From positions 133,520 through 197,519 of the forward strand of contig NZ_GG770555.1 in assembly GCF_000164135.1 (NCBI RefSeq): a stretch of 64,000 nucleotides of DNA. Direction: 5' to 3'. Under the pieces are notes generated by a model that ran no database searches, was not told where the DNA came from, and saw only the letters and a list, made by a program, of their open reading frames with translations. A program made the translations under genes and the position numbers. This stretch comes from Mycobacterium parascrofulaceum ATCC BAA-614. GTDB taxonomy: Bacteria; Actinomycetota; Actinomycetes; Mycobacteriales; Mycobacteriaceae. Below, one piece after another: positions 37,173 through 43,963 of this stretch; within the stretch, counting starts at the first letter, position 1, and the number at the start of each line of letters is the position of its first letter.

Positions 37173-37568
37173 GTGAACTGGAATTCGATGCGCGCGCTGC
37201 TCGCCGGCATACCCGCGCTGCCTGATGCCCGCTGTCGCGGTCGGGCAGCCCTGTTCGAGGCAACCATCGCCGTCCGCCACGGCGGACCCGCCAGGGCCGA
37301 ACTCGAGAATGCGCGCCGCGAGGCGCTGACCCTCTGTCACGCATGTCCGGCCCTGGCATTGTGTCGATCCTGGCTTGCCGCAATGCCCGCGACCCGCCGG
37401 CCGCGCGGCGTCGTCGCCGGTGTCGTGGTCACGGCAAGCGGGTTGCCGGCGAGGACCAGGACGCCGAGCGCCGCCGTCGAGCGCGCGCCGAGCGGCGGAA
37501 ATTGCGTCCGCCGAGCGGACACAATCGCGATCCAACGCGCAGGCGCGGCAGACGAGGCAACCCGATGA
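37173..37568 (+). CDS. WhiB-like iron-sulfur transcription regulator
   Basis: 131 residues. The four cluster cysteines are Cys21 (LPDARC), Cys55, Cys58 and Cys64 (LCHACPALALC; C-x2-C-x5-C), followed by RPRGVVAG in place of the usual G-V/I-W-G-G turn. WhiB proteins bind a 4Fe-4S cluster and the sigma-A region 4. Phage WhiBs such as TM4 gp49 repress host whiB2 and cause superinfection exclusion, so a role in host takeover or competition is plausible. GTG start behind GAGGAG; overlaps the next gene by four bases. Confidence 0.8.
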   Translation: MNWNSMRALLAGIPALPDARCRGRAALFEATIAVRHGGPARAELENARREALTLCHACPALALCRSWLAAMPATRRPRGVVAGVVVTASGLPARTRTPSAAVERAPSGGNCVRRADTIAIQRAGAADEATR

Positions 37569-37873
37569 GCAGCCTTGCCCCCCAACACATCAGCGCCGCC
37601 GCTTACCTCATCGGCCAGGTGCTCGACGAGCGGCGCCAATTCGGCCACCCGATCCCGTCATGGTTGCGCGACCTCCACGAAGCGTTTTCCCGAGCCGTGT
37701 CCGCAAACGGACACCAAACGTGCCAAACCGGCTATGCCCCTTCACGCTTGGAGACGACCGCAGAACAAGCCCAACGGCTCGGCGTCAGTGAGCGCACCAT
37801 TCGGCGCCGAGCAGCCCGCGAGGGCGTCAACCGGACCGCCGGCCGATACCTGTTCGAAAGGCACGACGCATGA
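37565..37873 (+). CDS. Helix-turn-helix DNA-binding protein
   Basis: 102 residues. The C-terminal half is an HTH (TTAEQAQRLGVSERTIRRRA, with AGRYLFERHDA after it) of the excisionase/helix-turn-helix-17 type. It could be the recombination directionality factor, the operon repressor, or a segregation factor. It overlaps both neighbours by ATGA. Confidence 0.7.
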   Translation: MSSLAPQHISAAAYLIGQVLDERRQFGHPIPSWLRDLHEAFSRAVSANGHQTCQTGYAPSRLETTAEQAQRLGVSERTIRRRAAREGVNRTAGRYLFERHDA

Positions 37874-38133
37874 CCGACAGCACCAACCGCGACCGCAAGT
37901 TCGCGCACGCGTTCTTCACCGGAGCAGACATCCAGCCCGAGGACGACCAGGACACCAGCGAGTTCACCGACGAACAGCGGCAATGGGCGAGAGAGCTTTT
38001 CGCCGACGACGAGGACAAGCCGCTCCTCGCTGGCCTTGCCGGCGGACGCACCCACGGCCGGACCTCACCGCCCCGGGCCAAGCCCGAAGACAAGGGGCCC
38101 TGGTTCGACCGCACGCCGATCGTCGACGACTAA
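37870..38133 (+). CDS. Small acidic protein, unknown
   Basis: 87 residues. The acidic middle (EDDQDTSEFTDEQRQWAREL, FADDEDKPL) precedes a Gly/Arg/Pro-rich end (GGRTHGRTSPPRAKPEDKGP) and a PWFDRTPIVDD tail. Start overlaps the previous stop. The shape resembles small phage scaffold or head-assembly neighbours but no structural gene follows. Confidence 0.65.
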   Translation: MTDSTNRDRKFAHAFFTGADIQPEDDQDTSEFTDEQRQWARELFADDEDKPLLAGLAGGRTHGRTSPPRAKPEDKGPWFDRTPIVDD

Positions 38134-38182
38134 CCCCCCGGCCCAACGGAATCACTGCTCCTCGCGAAAGGAAACCCCAGCA

Positions 38183-38968
38183 ATGCAGCACCTAATTTCG
38201 GCGCGAACCCACGCGCAGACTGTCGCCAAAGCCGCAGACGTACTCGGTGTCAAGCTGCCCGCCGCCTACGCCAAACAGGTCGACCAGGCGCAGGCATTCA
38301 GCGACGCCGCCAACCGAATCGGCGTAACGACAGGCGATCTGCACGGCGCCGTATTCGCAGCCATCGAAGCCGGCCGCGATTATCACGACGATCCCGACGT
38401 GACGCGCCTGCTGCTCGACCGCGTGCTCTCTACGCAGAACGTCGGGGAGTCCGCCCGCCGCCGCGGCGACGAACTGCTCGCAGCCGCGCTCGTCGACCAC
38501 GGCGACGAAATCCTCGAAGGCTGGGCCGATGCACTCGACGAGCATTCGGATGCGCTCGCGGCTGCCGCGGAAGCGGTGCCCGGCCTTGACCTCGCCGATG
38601 GCCGCGCAGCCGGCGTGAAGGGTGGCGAAGTTCTGCGCCACTGGGCGACAGCGCGATCTGCCCTCGAAGCTTGGCAGGTTGCCGAGCGCGGCTGGTTCGC
38701 ACTGGCCACCGTCGCTGGCGTCCGGTACAGCGGGCTAGGGGCCCTTGCCCTGACACCGGCGCGGAAGGCCGACCTCGAGCCCGCATACGAGCTGGCCCGC
38801 AACGAACGGACCGACGTCGACGCCTGGATATTGGCCCGCTGCTCGGTCCCGTTGCGGCTGGCAACGATCGCTGAGTTCATATCCCGAGCGGCCCAATACC
38901 AGGCGGATAAGCAGGCTGAGGACCGAGCCCGCGCCGAACGCGCCGCGGCAGCCGGTTTCAACCGATAG
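38183..38968 (+). CDS. Helical protein of unknown function
   Basis: 261 residues, almost wholly alpha-helical and Ala-rich: QHLISARTHAQTVAKAADVL, GDELLAAALVDHGDEILEGW, ALAAAAEAVPGL, and a C-terminal coiled coil (AAQYQADKQAEDRARAERAA). Strong GAAAGGA site upstream of the ATG after a 49-base gap. I recognise no family. A structural or scaffold role cannot be excluded, but no partner genes support it. Confidence 0.7.
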   Translation: MQHLISARTHAQTVAKAADVLGVKLPAAYAKQVDQAQAFSDAANRIGVTTGDLHGAVFAAIEAGRDYHDDPDVTRLLLDRVLSTQNVGESARRRGDELLAAALVDHGDEILEGWADALDEHSDALAAAAEAVPGLDLADGRAAGVKGGEVLRHWATARSALEAWQVAERGWFALATVAGVRYSGLGALALTPARKADLEPAYELARNERTDVDAWILARCSVPLRLATIAEFISRAAQYQADKQAEDRARAERAAAAGFNR

Positions 38969-39057
38969 ACGTTCGTGGCCGGCCTGCGGCGCGCTCAAAG
39001 GGCCCTTCTCAGGCGGGCCGGCCACGAACTCACCACGACGCCGAGGACCAGGACGTG

Positions 39058-39852
39058 ATGGCTGACACCGCCGAGGACCACGACCTAAGCGACACGATGA
39101 CCGCATGGCGGTACTGGCACATACCGCGCCACCGCGGCCGCCCACGGAACGCGCTGCACAACGTCAACCCCAAAGACAGAACCGTATGGGTCCGCGGCAT
39201 CACACACGCCGTCTGCCGCCACAACCCGACCCACACGCCACCAGCTCGCGGCTGCACCTGCGGCATCTACGCAATGGGCGCCGCCGACATTCAGTTCGCA
39301 TCAGCGACGCACTACCACGCAGCCGACCAATTCCAGCGGCTAGCCGAACTCGGAGAGCACGGCTCTCACGGGCTTGGATTCTCAGCGGCCGAGCTGGCAA
39401 AAAGGGACGACGAATACGTCAGAGACCTGTACGGCTGGGCTCACCACTACCAATCATGGGACGTCATCATCGGCCGAATCCAGCTCCACAACCCGGTCCA
39501 GCACCAACGGCCACCGGACAAGCCCGGACAACTGCGATGCTGGCGCGGCGGATCGGCCTTGCTCGAAGCGCTCTACATCTCAGACCGCACTCGGGACGCC
39601 GGACCGCTCCGCGCGACGCTGAGCGGAAAGTACGGTGTGCCTTGCGACGTGGGCTACCCGGCCTACACGCAAGCAGACTGGGACAACAGGACGCAGACCG
39701 AAAAGCTCGACCCCCGCAACGAATCATCATCGTGGGCTCAAGTCGGACTGTATCCACCGGGCAAGACAGCGCCACGCCGCTTCTTCACGGCCACCGTGCC
39801 ACCCGGCCAAGACCTCAGCAAGCGCCTACAAACGTGGACCGAGCAGACGTGA
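39058..39852 (+). CDS. Cys/His-rich protein of unknown function
   Basis: 264 residues. The N-terminal part has AWRYWHIPRHRGRP and AVCRHNPTHTPPARGCTCGIYAMG, a Cys/His cluster (C-x-H...C-x-C) seen in hypothetical proteins of actinobacterial mobile elements. The C-terminal part contains repeated aromatic/Gly segments (LRCWRGGSALLEALYI, KYGVPCDVGYPAYTQADWD). A possible metal-dependent enzyme; nothing firmer. Confidence 0.65.
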   Translation: MADTAEDHDLSDTMTAWRYWHIPRHRGRPRNALHNVNPKDRTVWVRGITHAVCRHNPTHTPPARGCTCGIYAMGAADIQFASATHYHAADQFQRLAELGEHGSHGLGFSAAELAKRDDEYVRDLYGWAHHYQSWDVIIGRIQLHNPVQHQRPPDKPGQLRCWRGGSALLEALYISDRTRDAGPLRATLSGKYGVPCDVGYPAYTQADWDNRTQTEKLDPRNESSSWAQVGLYPPGKTAPRRFFTATVPPGQDLSKRLQTWTEQT

Positions 39853-39970
39853 CACCAGGGCGGGTGCGACGACCGTTACCGGAACGCATCTGCCCGCCCG
39901 ACCTGATATCCGTCTGCCGGACACCAGCCGGGTCGAGACGCGCGGCGACGTTGCCGAGCGACCAGGGGGG

Positions 39971-40081
39971 ATGACCCGCCAAGGGCAGCCCACGCGCCCC
40001 CCGTGGCATTGGCGCCGCCCCCCCTGGTATCTCAGAAAAAACAAACCGGAGAAAGGACCGCTACGTGCCCCGCCGTGCTGA
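39971..40081 (+). CDS. Possible 36-residue Pro/Trp-rich peptide
   Basis: ATG 39971 preceded by AGGGGGG. It encodes MTRQGQPTRPPWHWRRPPWY, then a basic tail, ending 17 bases into the next gene. The repeated P-P-W-x-W/Y motif looks selected, but the ORF is short and may be chance. The rest of the 212-base gap shows nothing. Confidence 0.3.
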   Translation: MTRQGQPTRPPWHWRRPPWYLRKNKPEKGPLRAPPC

Positions 40082-40394
40082 CGTTCCCTGCACCCTGTGT
40101 GGCCGGCTGTTGCCGACGTACCGGGATAGCGCGCCGACTCATCGGCGGCGCTGTGGACAGTGCATCAAGGCGGTTTCGGAGACTTGGGAGCACGGCACGC
40201 GGGCGGGCTATCGGCGCGAGGGCTGCCGCTGCGACGAGTGCCGCGCGTGGAACGCGACAACGCAGGCGAAGTACGCGGCGGACTATCGCGAACGCACTGG
40301 GGTCAGCTTGCGCGCAAAGTACACGCGGCGTCGCCCGGTGCTCGGCGTGGGATACGACGATTCGGCCCCGCATTCACGCATGCTTGGCGGGTGA
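40065..40394 (+). CDS. Zinc-finger-like phage protein
   Basis: 109 residues from GTG 40065 with GAGAAAGGA upstream. Two Cys pairs at the N-terminus (PCTLCGRLLP, RCGQCIK) are followed by HGTRAGYRREGCRCDECRAW, a motif frequent in mycobacteriophage proteins, some of them HNH nucleases or small DNA-binding factors. No HNH residues are evident. DNA binding is likely. Confidence 0.65.
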   Translation: MPRRADVPCTLCGRLLPTYRDSAPTHRRRCGQCIKAVSETWEHGTRAGYRREGCRCDECRAWNATTQAKYAADYRERTGVSLRAKYTRRRPVLGVGYDDSAPHSRMLGG

Positions 40395-40600
40395 CGATGC
40401 GGCAGGAGGCGACGCGCGCACTGTACGAGGGCTCACTCGCCGAGCCCGGCGACCGCAATCCGTACGCCGGCCGATCGCTGATTCTCGCGAAACTGTGGAT
40501 GCGTGGCTACCGCCGGATGCTGCTCGTCCGAATCAACAGCGGGCCAGCCATGCAGAAGTACCTCGCCGCCCGCGCGGCAGTGGAACACTCGTCGAGATGA
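40391..40600 (+). CDS. Small RMF-like protein
   Basis: 69 residues from a GTG overlapping the previous stop (GTGA), or 67 from ATG 40397. The segment LYEGSLAEPGDRNPYAGRSL, then LAKLWMRGYRRML, follows the pattern of ribosome-modulation-factor/CrpP-like small proteins (G-x-A...NPY...R...W-x2-GY). Host ribosome modulation is inference. Confidence 0.5.
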   Translation: MTMRQEATRALYEGSLAEPGDRNPYAGRSLILAKLWMRGYRRMLLVRINSGPAMQKYLAARAAVEHSSR

Positions 40601-40660
40601 CTGGGCACCGCTGCACCGGCCGTGGCCTGGTGTCAGACCCGACCGATAGCGTGCAATCAA

Positions 40661-40690
40661 CTTGCGATGCGGCGAACCTCAAATCGCAAG
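40661..40690. promoter_or_regulatory. Inverted repeat before the DUF5131 gene
   Basis: CTTGCGAT (40661-40668) and ATCGCAAG (40683-40690), perfect 8-bp arms with a 14-base spacer, 43 bases upstream of the DUF5131 start. Either an operator or a terminator hairpin of the preceding operon. Confidence 0.4.
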
Positions 40691-40732
40691 GGGCAGCGAA
40701 GCTCAACGCGACGAAATTCGTAGAGGGGGGAC

Positions 40733-41473
40733 ATGGCTGACCGATCGGCAATCGAATGGACCGAAGCCACTTGGAATCCGGTCACCGGTTGCGATCGTGT
40801 TTCCGCGGGCTGCGATCACTGCTACGCCATGACGTTGGCAAAACGGCTGAAAGCCATGGGATCCGAGAAGTATCAAAACGACGGCGACCCGCGCACATCA
40901 GGACCAGGATTCGGCGTTACCACTCATCCGCAGGCGCTCGACGAGCCGCGCCGCTGGCGCCAGCCGCGGGTCGTGTTCGTCAATTCGATGTCCGACCTCT
41001 TCCACGCGCGCGTACCCGTTGGCTTCATCCGTGACGTGTTCGACGTCTGCCGCGAAACCCCGCAACACACCTACCAGGTGCTCACCAAACGCAGCCTGCG
41101 ACTGCGCCGGCTCGGCGAAAGTCTCGACTGGCCAAGCAATCTCTGGATGGGCGTCTCGGTCGAGAACGCCGACGTGTTGCCACGGATCGACCATCTGCGC
41201 GACGTACCGGCGGCCGTCCGCTTCCTGTCATGTGAGCCGCTGATCGGACCGCTCGACGGCCTGAACCTCGACGGCATCCACTGGGTCATTGCCGGCGGCG
41301 AGTCCGGCCCGAATCACCGTCCGGTTGACGGCGAGTGGGTGCGCGACATCCGCGACGCGTGCCAGCACGCCGGCGTCGCGTTCTTCTTCAAACAGTGGGG
41401 CGGTCGCACGCCGAAGGCCGAGGGACGCGAACTCGACGGCCGACGTTGGGACGAAATGCCGGCCGCGGTCTAG
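40733..41473 (+). CDS. DUF5131 (phage Gp37/Gp68) three-Cys-motif protein
   Basis: 246 residues with the family opening (SAIEWTEATWNPVTGCDRVS) and three cysteines Cys20, Cys27, Cys30 (C-x6-C-x2-CYA), as in iron-sulfur or radical-SAM-like proteins. The conserved core follows: VVFVNSMSDLFH, YQVLTKRS, NLWMGVSVEN, FLSCEPLIGPL, WVIAGGESG and FFFKQWGG. PF07505 proteins are regularly encoded next to TcmP, and here tcmP is immediately convergent. Activity is unknown. ATG with AGAGGGGGG upstream; its stop shares CTAG with the tcmP stop. Confidence 0.9.
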   Translation: MADRSAIEWTEATWNPVTGCDRVSAGCDHCYAMTLAKRLKAMGSEKYQNDGDPRTSGPGFGVTTHPQALDEPRRWRQPRVVFVNSMSDLFHARVPVGFIRDVFDVCRETPQHTYQVLTKRSLRLRRLGESLDWPSNLWMGVSVENADVLPRIDHLRDVPAAVRFLSCEPLIGPLDGLNLDGIHWVIAGGESGPNHRPVDGEWVRDIRDACQHAGVAFFFKQWGGRTPKAEGRELDGRRWDEMPAAV

Positions 41474-42576
41474 CGGTTCTCGTCGAGGTACTCCTCGTAG
41501 CTCCACCAGTCTGCGGCCGTTGGATCCCAGCACGGCTCAGGGCGCCACAACCGCTCACCCGCGTTCGCATCATCGAAGCCACCGTCGTCCTCAAATAAGG
41601 AGAACTGGCCCGTCTTCGCTTCCTTGGCCTGTCGCATCATTTCGGGCTCGCGCAACGCGGCTTCGTTATACAGGTGCTGCATGATGCGGTCGCCAGCTTC
41701 GTGGTCGGTGGCGAACACCATGTCGTATATCTCAGTTTTGTTCGGCATCTGCATCGGGATCCGATGCGTGATCGCATACCCGAGTTCGTGCTCCAACTTC
41801 CACCGCATGAGGTTGACCATCTGCTTGCGGTATTCGCTGGGTGTGATCTTCCGCTGGTCGAGCGCTCGCAAGATCTGGCGCCACTCGCCGCCGCCATAGA
41901 GTCGGTCTACCTGCTCCCGGTACGGCTCATACGGAATACCGCCCCGGCCGCGGACGCCCTTGTTGATCATCGTCGGCGACACCAGAATCCAAATTTCGGT
42001 CTTCCATCCCTGCTTGTTTCTGCGGAATCTGGCAAGCTTTTCGATCGTCTTCCAGTGGACTTCGGCGGCTTGCTGGTCGACGTACGCGAACGTCGGCGCC
42101 CAGGCGACGTCGGCGAGCCCGGCCAGGACGCCGTCAATCGTGACGTTGCAGTCGCCCTGGACTACCTCGTAACGGGTGTCACCGGGAAACTCTTGACGCA
42201 GATGCGTTTCGAGGGCCTGCGCGCGGCCCGCGCTGAGTTCACCGAAGCGAAGTTTGGTGAAGGGCGGGCGCGCTTTCATGGCCACGACGGGCGATCCATC
42301 GAATTCGGTGCCCGTGTAGCGCTCGACGTTCTTTGGTTGGCCGGCCATCAGGTCGAGATAGATACATTCGCGAGACTTGCCGCTGACCGCCCGCGTGAAC
42401 GCCGGCAGATAGCCGGTCAGAATCTCCAACTTGTTCCGTGTCCAGTAGGACCACGGGCGCGGGTTTGGGCTGATGATATTCCCCTGTGTTACAGATCCGT
42501 CTGGGCTTTTCCCCTTCGGTCGACTGTAGGGTGGATGCGCGACAAACTTGCGCAGCGGCGAAAGATGTCGCGCCAA
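41470..42576 (-). CDS. tcmP: Three-Cys-motif partner protein TcmP
   Basis: 368 residues. A Rossmann-like start resembling class I methyltransferases or nucleotide-binding proteins is seen (ECIYLDLMAGQPKN, FDGSPVVAMKA). FAYVDQQAAEVHW and a C-terminal YDMVFATDHEAGDRIMQHLY are the pattern of the TcmP family that co-occurs with DUF5131 proteins. The frame opens at the tyrosine recombinase stop and the first start codon is TTG 42576. Transcribed with that recombinase, tail to tail with the DUF5131 gene. The joint function is undescribed to my knowledge; a defence or nucleic-acid modification role is inference. Confidence 0.85.
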   Translation of the reverse strand: MARHLSPLRKFVAHPPYSRPKGKSPDGSVTQGNIISPNPRPWSYWTRNKLEILTGYLPAFTRAVSGKSRECIYLDLMAGQPKNVERYTGTEFDGSPVVAMKARPPFTKLRFGELSAGRAQALETHLRQEFPGDTRYEVVQGDCNVTIDGVLAGLADVAWAPTFAYVDQQAAEVHWKTIEKLARFRRNKQGWKTEIWILVSPTMINKGVRGRGGIPYEPYREQVDRLYGGGEWRQILRALDQRKITPSEYRKQMVNLMRWKLEHELGYAITHRIPMQMPNKTEIYDMVFATDHEAGDRIMQHLYNEAALREPEMMRQAKEAKTGQFSLFEDDGGFDDANAGERLWRPEPCWDPTAADWWSYEEYLDENR

Positions 42577-42600
42577 TTGCTGTGGTTGGCGCTCATCGGG

Positions 42601-43479
42601 TCAGCGCGCGGACATCATCGCGGCCCGTATCTCGTCGTCGTCGACCGCGGTGTACCGCTCGGTGGTCGCGACGCTGGAATGTCCGAGCAGCGTCTGCACT
42701 GCGCGCAGGTTGCGGGATCCGCGGTAGGCCCTGGTGGCGAATCGGTGACGCAGGGTATGGGCGGTCCAGTGGTCGGGCAGCGCGCCGGCCATCAGCTTGC
42801 CGACCCACCGCGGCGACAGGTGGCCCTCGTCGTCACCTGGGAACAGGTAGGCGTCGCAGTCGGCGATCGTCGCGGCCAGGTCGTCGCCGAGCGGGACGAC
42901 GCGCAGCTTTTCGCCCTTGCCGTGGACCAGGAGCTCGGCGCCGGCCGGCCCGCGCGTCAGATCGCGGCGATGCACGCGCGCTATCTCGGCTCGACGAAGA
43001 CCAGCTTCGGCGGCGAGGCGCAGCATCAGCCGGACGCGCGGGTCGGCGCCTGCGATCGCCGCGATCCATACCGCGTCGGGCGCCGGCCGTGGCGCCGGCG
43101 CCGCCGCGCGCATCACCGGAAGGTCCGCGGCCGGATCCGTGGGCAGGTGGCCGGCGCGGTACCCCCACCCGAAAAACGACGCGCAGGTGTTCCGGTGGCT
43201 ACGGCGCGTTTCGATACTCCACGTTTGCCGGCCGAACCACGCGAGGATGCCGGCCGTCGTCACCCGCGCCGGCGCGCACCGGAGCCCGCGCGCCATGAAC
43301 GCCAGATGCCCGCGACGGGTCGCGATTGTGGCCGGCGACCGGCCCGCGCCGGCTTCGGCCGCGAGATACGCGTCGACCAGGCCGGCCCATGCCGGGGGGA
43401 ACGGTCGCGGCTGCGGGCCGCTCGGTCGGCGATCGCCAATGGTCGGAACTGAACTCCGATCCTCCGGAACGGCCCTCAC
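42601..43479 (-). CDS. XerC/D-like tyrosine recombinase
   Basis: 292 residues with a SAM-like core-binding domain (about 30-125) and a catalytic domain. The residues are Arg (EAGLRRAEIARVH), Lys (KGEKLRVVPL), His-x2-Arg (HTLRHRFATRAYRG), His (LLGHSSVATTERY) and the Tyr nucleophile in ERYTAV. There is no arm-binding domain, so it resembles Xer resolvases more than phage integrases. The GTG at 43479 overlaps the upstream stop (ATGTGA). Because integration is explained by the serine integrase, it may resolve multimers of the replicating form. Confidence 0.88.
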   Translation of the reverse strand: MRAVPEDRSSVPTIGDRRPSGPQPRPFPPAWAGLVDAYLAAEAGAGRSPATIATRRGHLAFMARGLRCAPARVTTAGILAWFGRQTWSIETRRSHRNTCASFFGWGYRAGHLPTDPAADLPVMRAAAPAPRPAPDAVWIAAIAGADPRVRLMLRLAAEAGLRRAEIARVHRRDLTRGPAGAELLVHGKGEKLRVVPLGDDLAATIADCDAYLFPGDDEGHLSPRWVGKLMAGALPDHWTAHTLRHRFATRAYRGSRNLRAVQTLLGHSSVATTERYTAVDDDEIRAAMMSAR

Positions 43480-43820
43480 ATCACGTCCAGCACGGTCGCG
43501 GCGACGTCGAGCGCCTGGGCGATACCGGCGCGATTGGCGCAGCGCGGGCCGCGGCCGGCGCGCACCGTGGCGGCACGACGGCGAAGCGATCCGACCGGAT
43601 CCGGCGCGGTGCAGACGTCGAACGACACCGCAGCGGCGACCAGCCGCGCATCCGGCCACGCAAGGCCGGCGAGCGCGCGCTCGACGCCCAGGGCGCCGGC
43701 GAGGTCTTGTAGCACGGCACGAAACGCGGTGCTGCCGGTCGCGTCTTCCGCGGCCTGGACGAGAAGTTCGAGCCCGGCGGATTCAGGGTCGGCCGGCGCG
43801 GTGCTGGTGGCGGTTGTCAT
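43476..43820 (-). CDS. Protein of unknown function, first in the leftward operon
   Basis: 114 residues, Ala-rich and helical (ESAGLELLVQAAEDATGSTA, ALAGLAWPDARLVAAAVSFD, then an Arg-rich loop and GIAQALDVAATVLDVM). Translationally coupled to the tyrosine recombinase. No family recognised; could be a recombinase cofactor. Confidence 0.6.
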   Translation of the reverse strand: MTTATSTAPADPESAGLELLVQAAEDATGSTAFRAVLQDLAGALGVERALAGLAWPDARLVAAAVSFDVCTAPDPVGSLRRRAATVRAGRGPRCANRAGIAQALDVAATVLDVM

Positions 43821-43875
43821 GCGATGAAGCTAACCCCATGAACATCGAATTGCCAAGTGCTGCACGGTAATTCGT

Positions 43876-43938
43876 ACATATGCCGCTACCAGCGCAAATG
43901 CCGGAATGGAGCATATGTCGCGGCGCGCGCATATGTCG
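43876..43938. repeat. Three CATATG-centred repeats
   Basis: ACATATGCCG (43876-43885), GCATATGTCG (43911-43920) and GCATATGTCG (43929-43938); the first is close to the inverse of the others. They lie in the 143-base gap upstream of the leftward operon and before the replacement MBL tail. Candidate regulator or recombinase accessory sites. Confidence 0.5.
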
Positions 43939-43963
43939 GCGCGGCATCGGGCCCGCTCGACGG

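Noticed and set aside
33301..43820. Full prophage
   Set aside because: No capsid, terminase, tail or lysis genes could be recognised in 10.9 kb.
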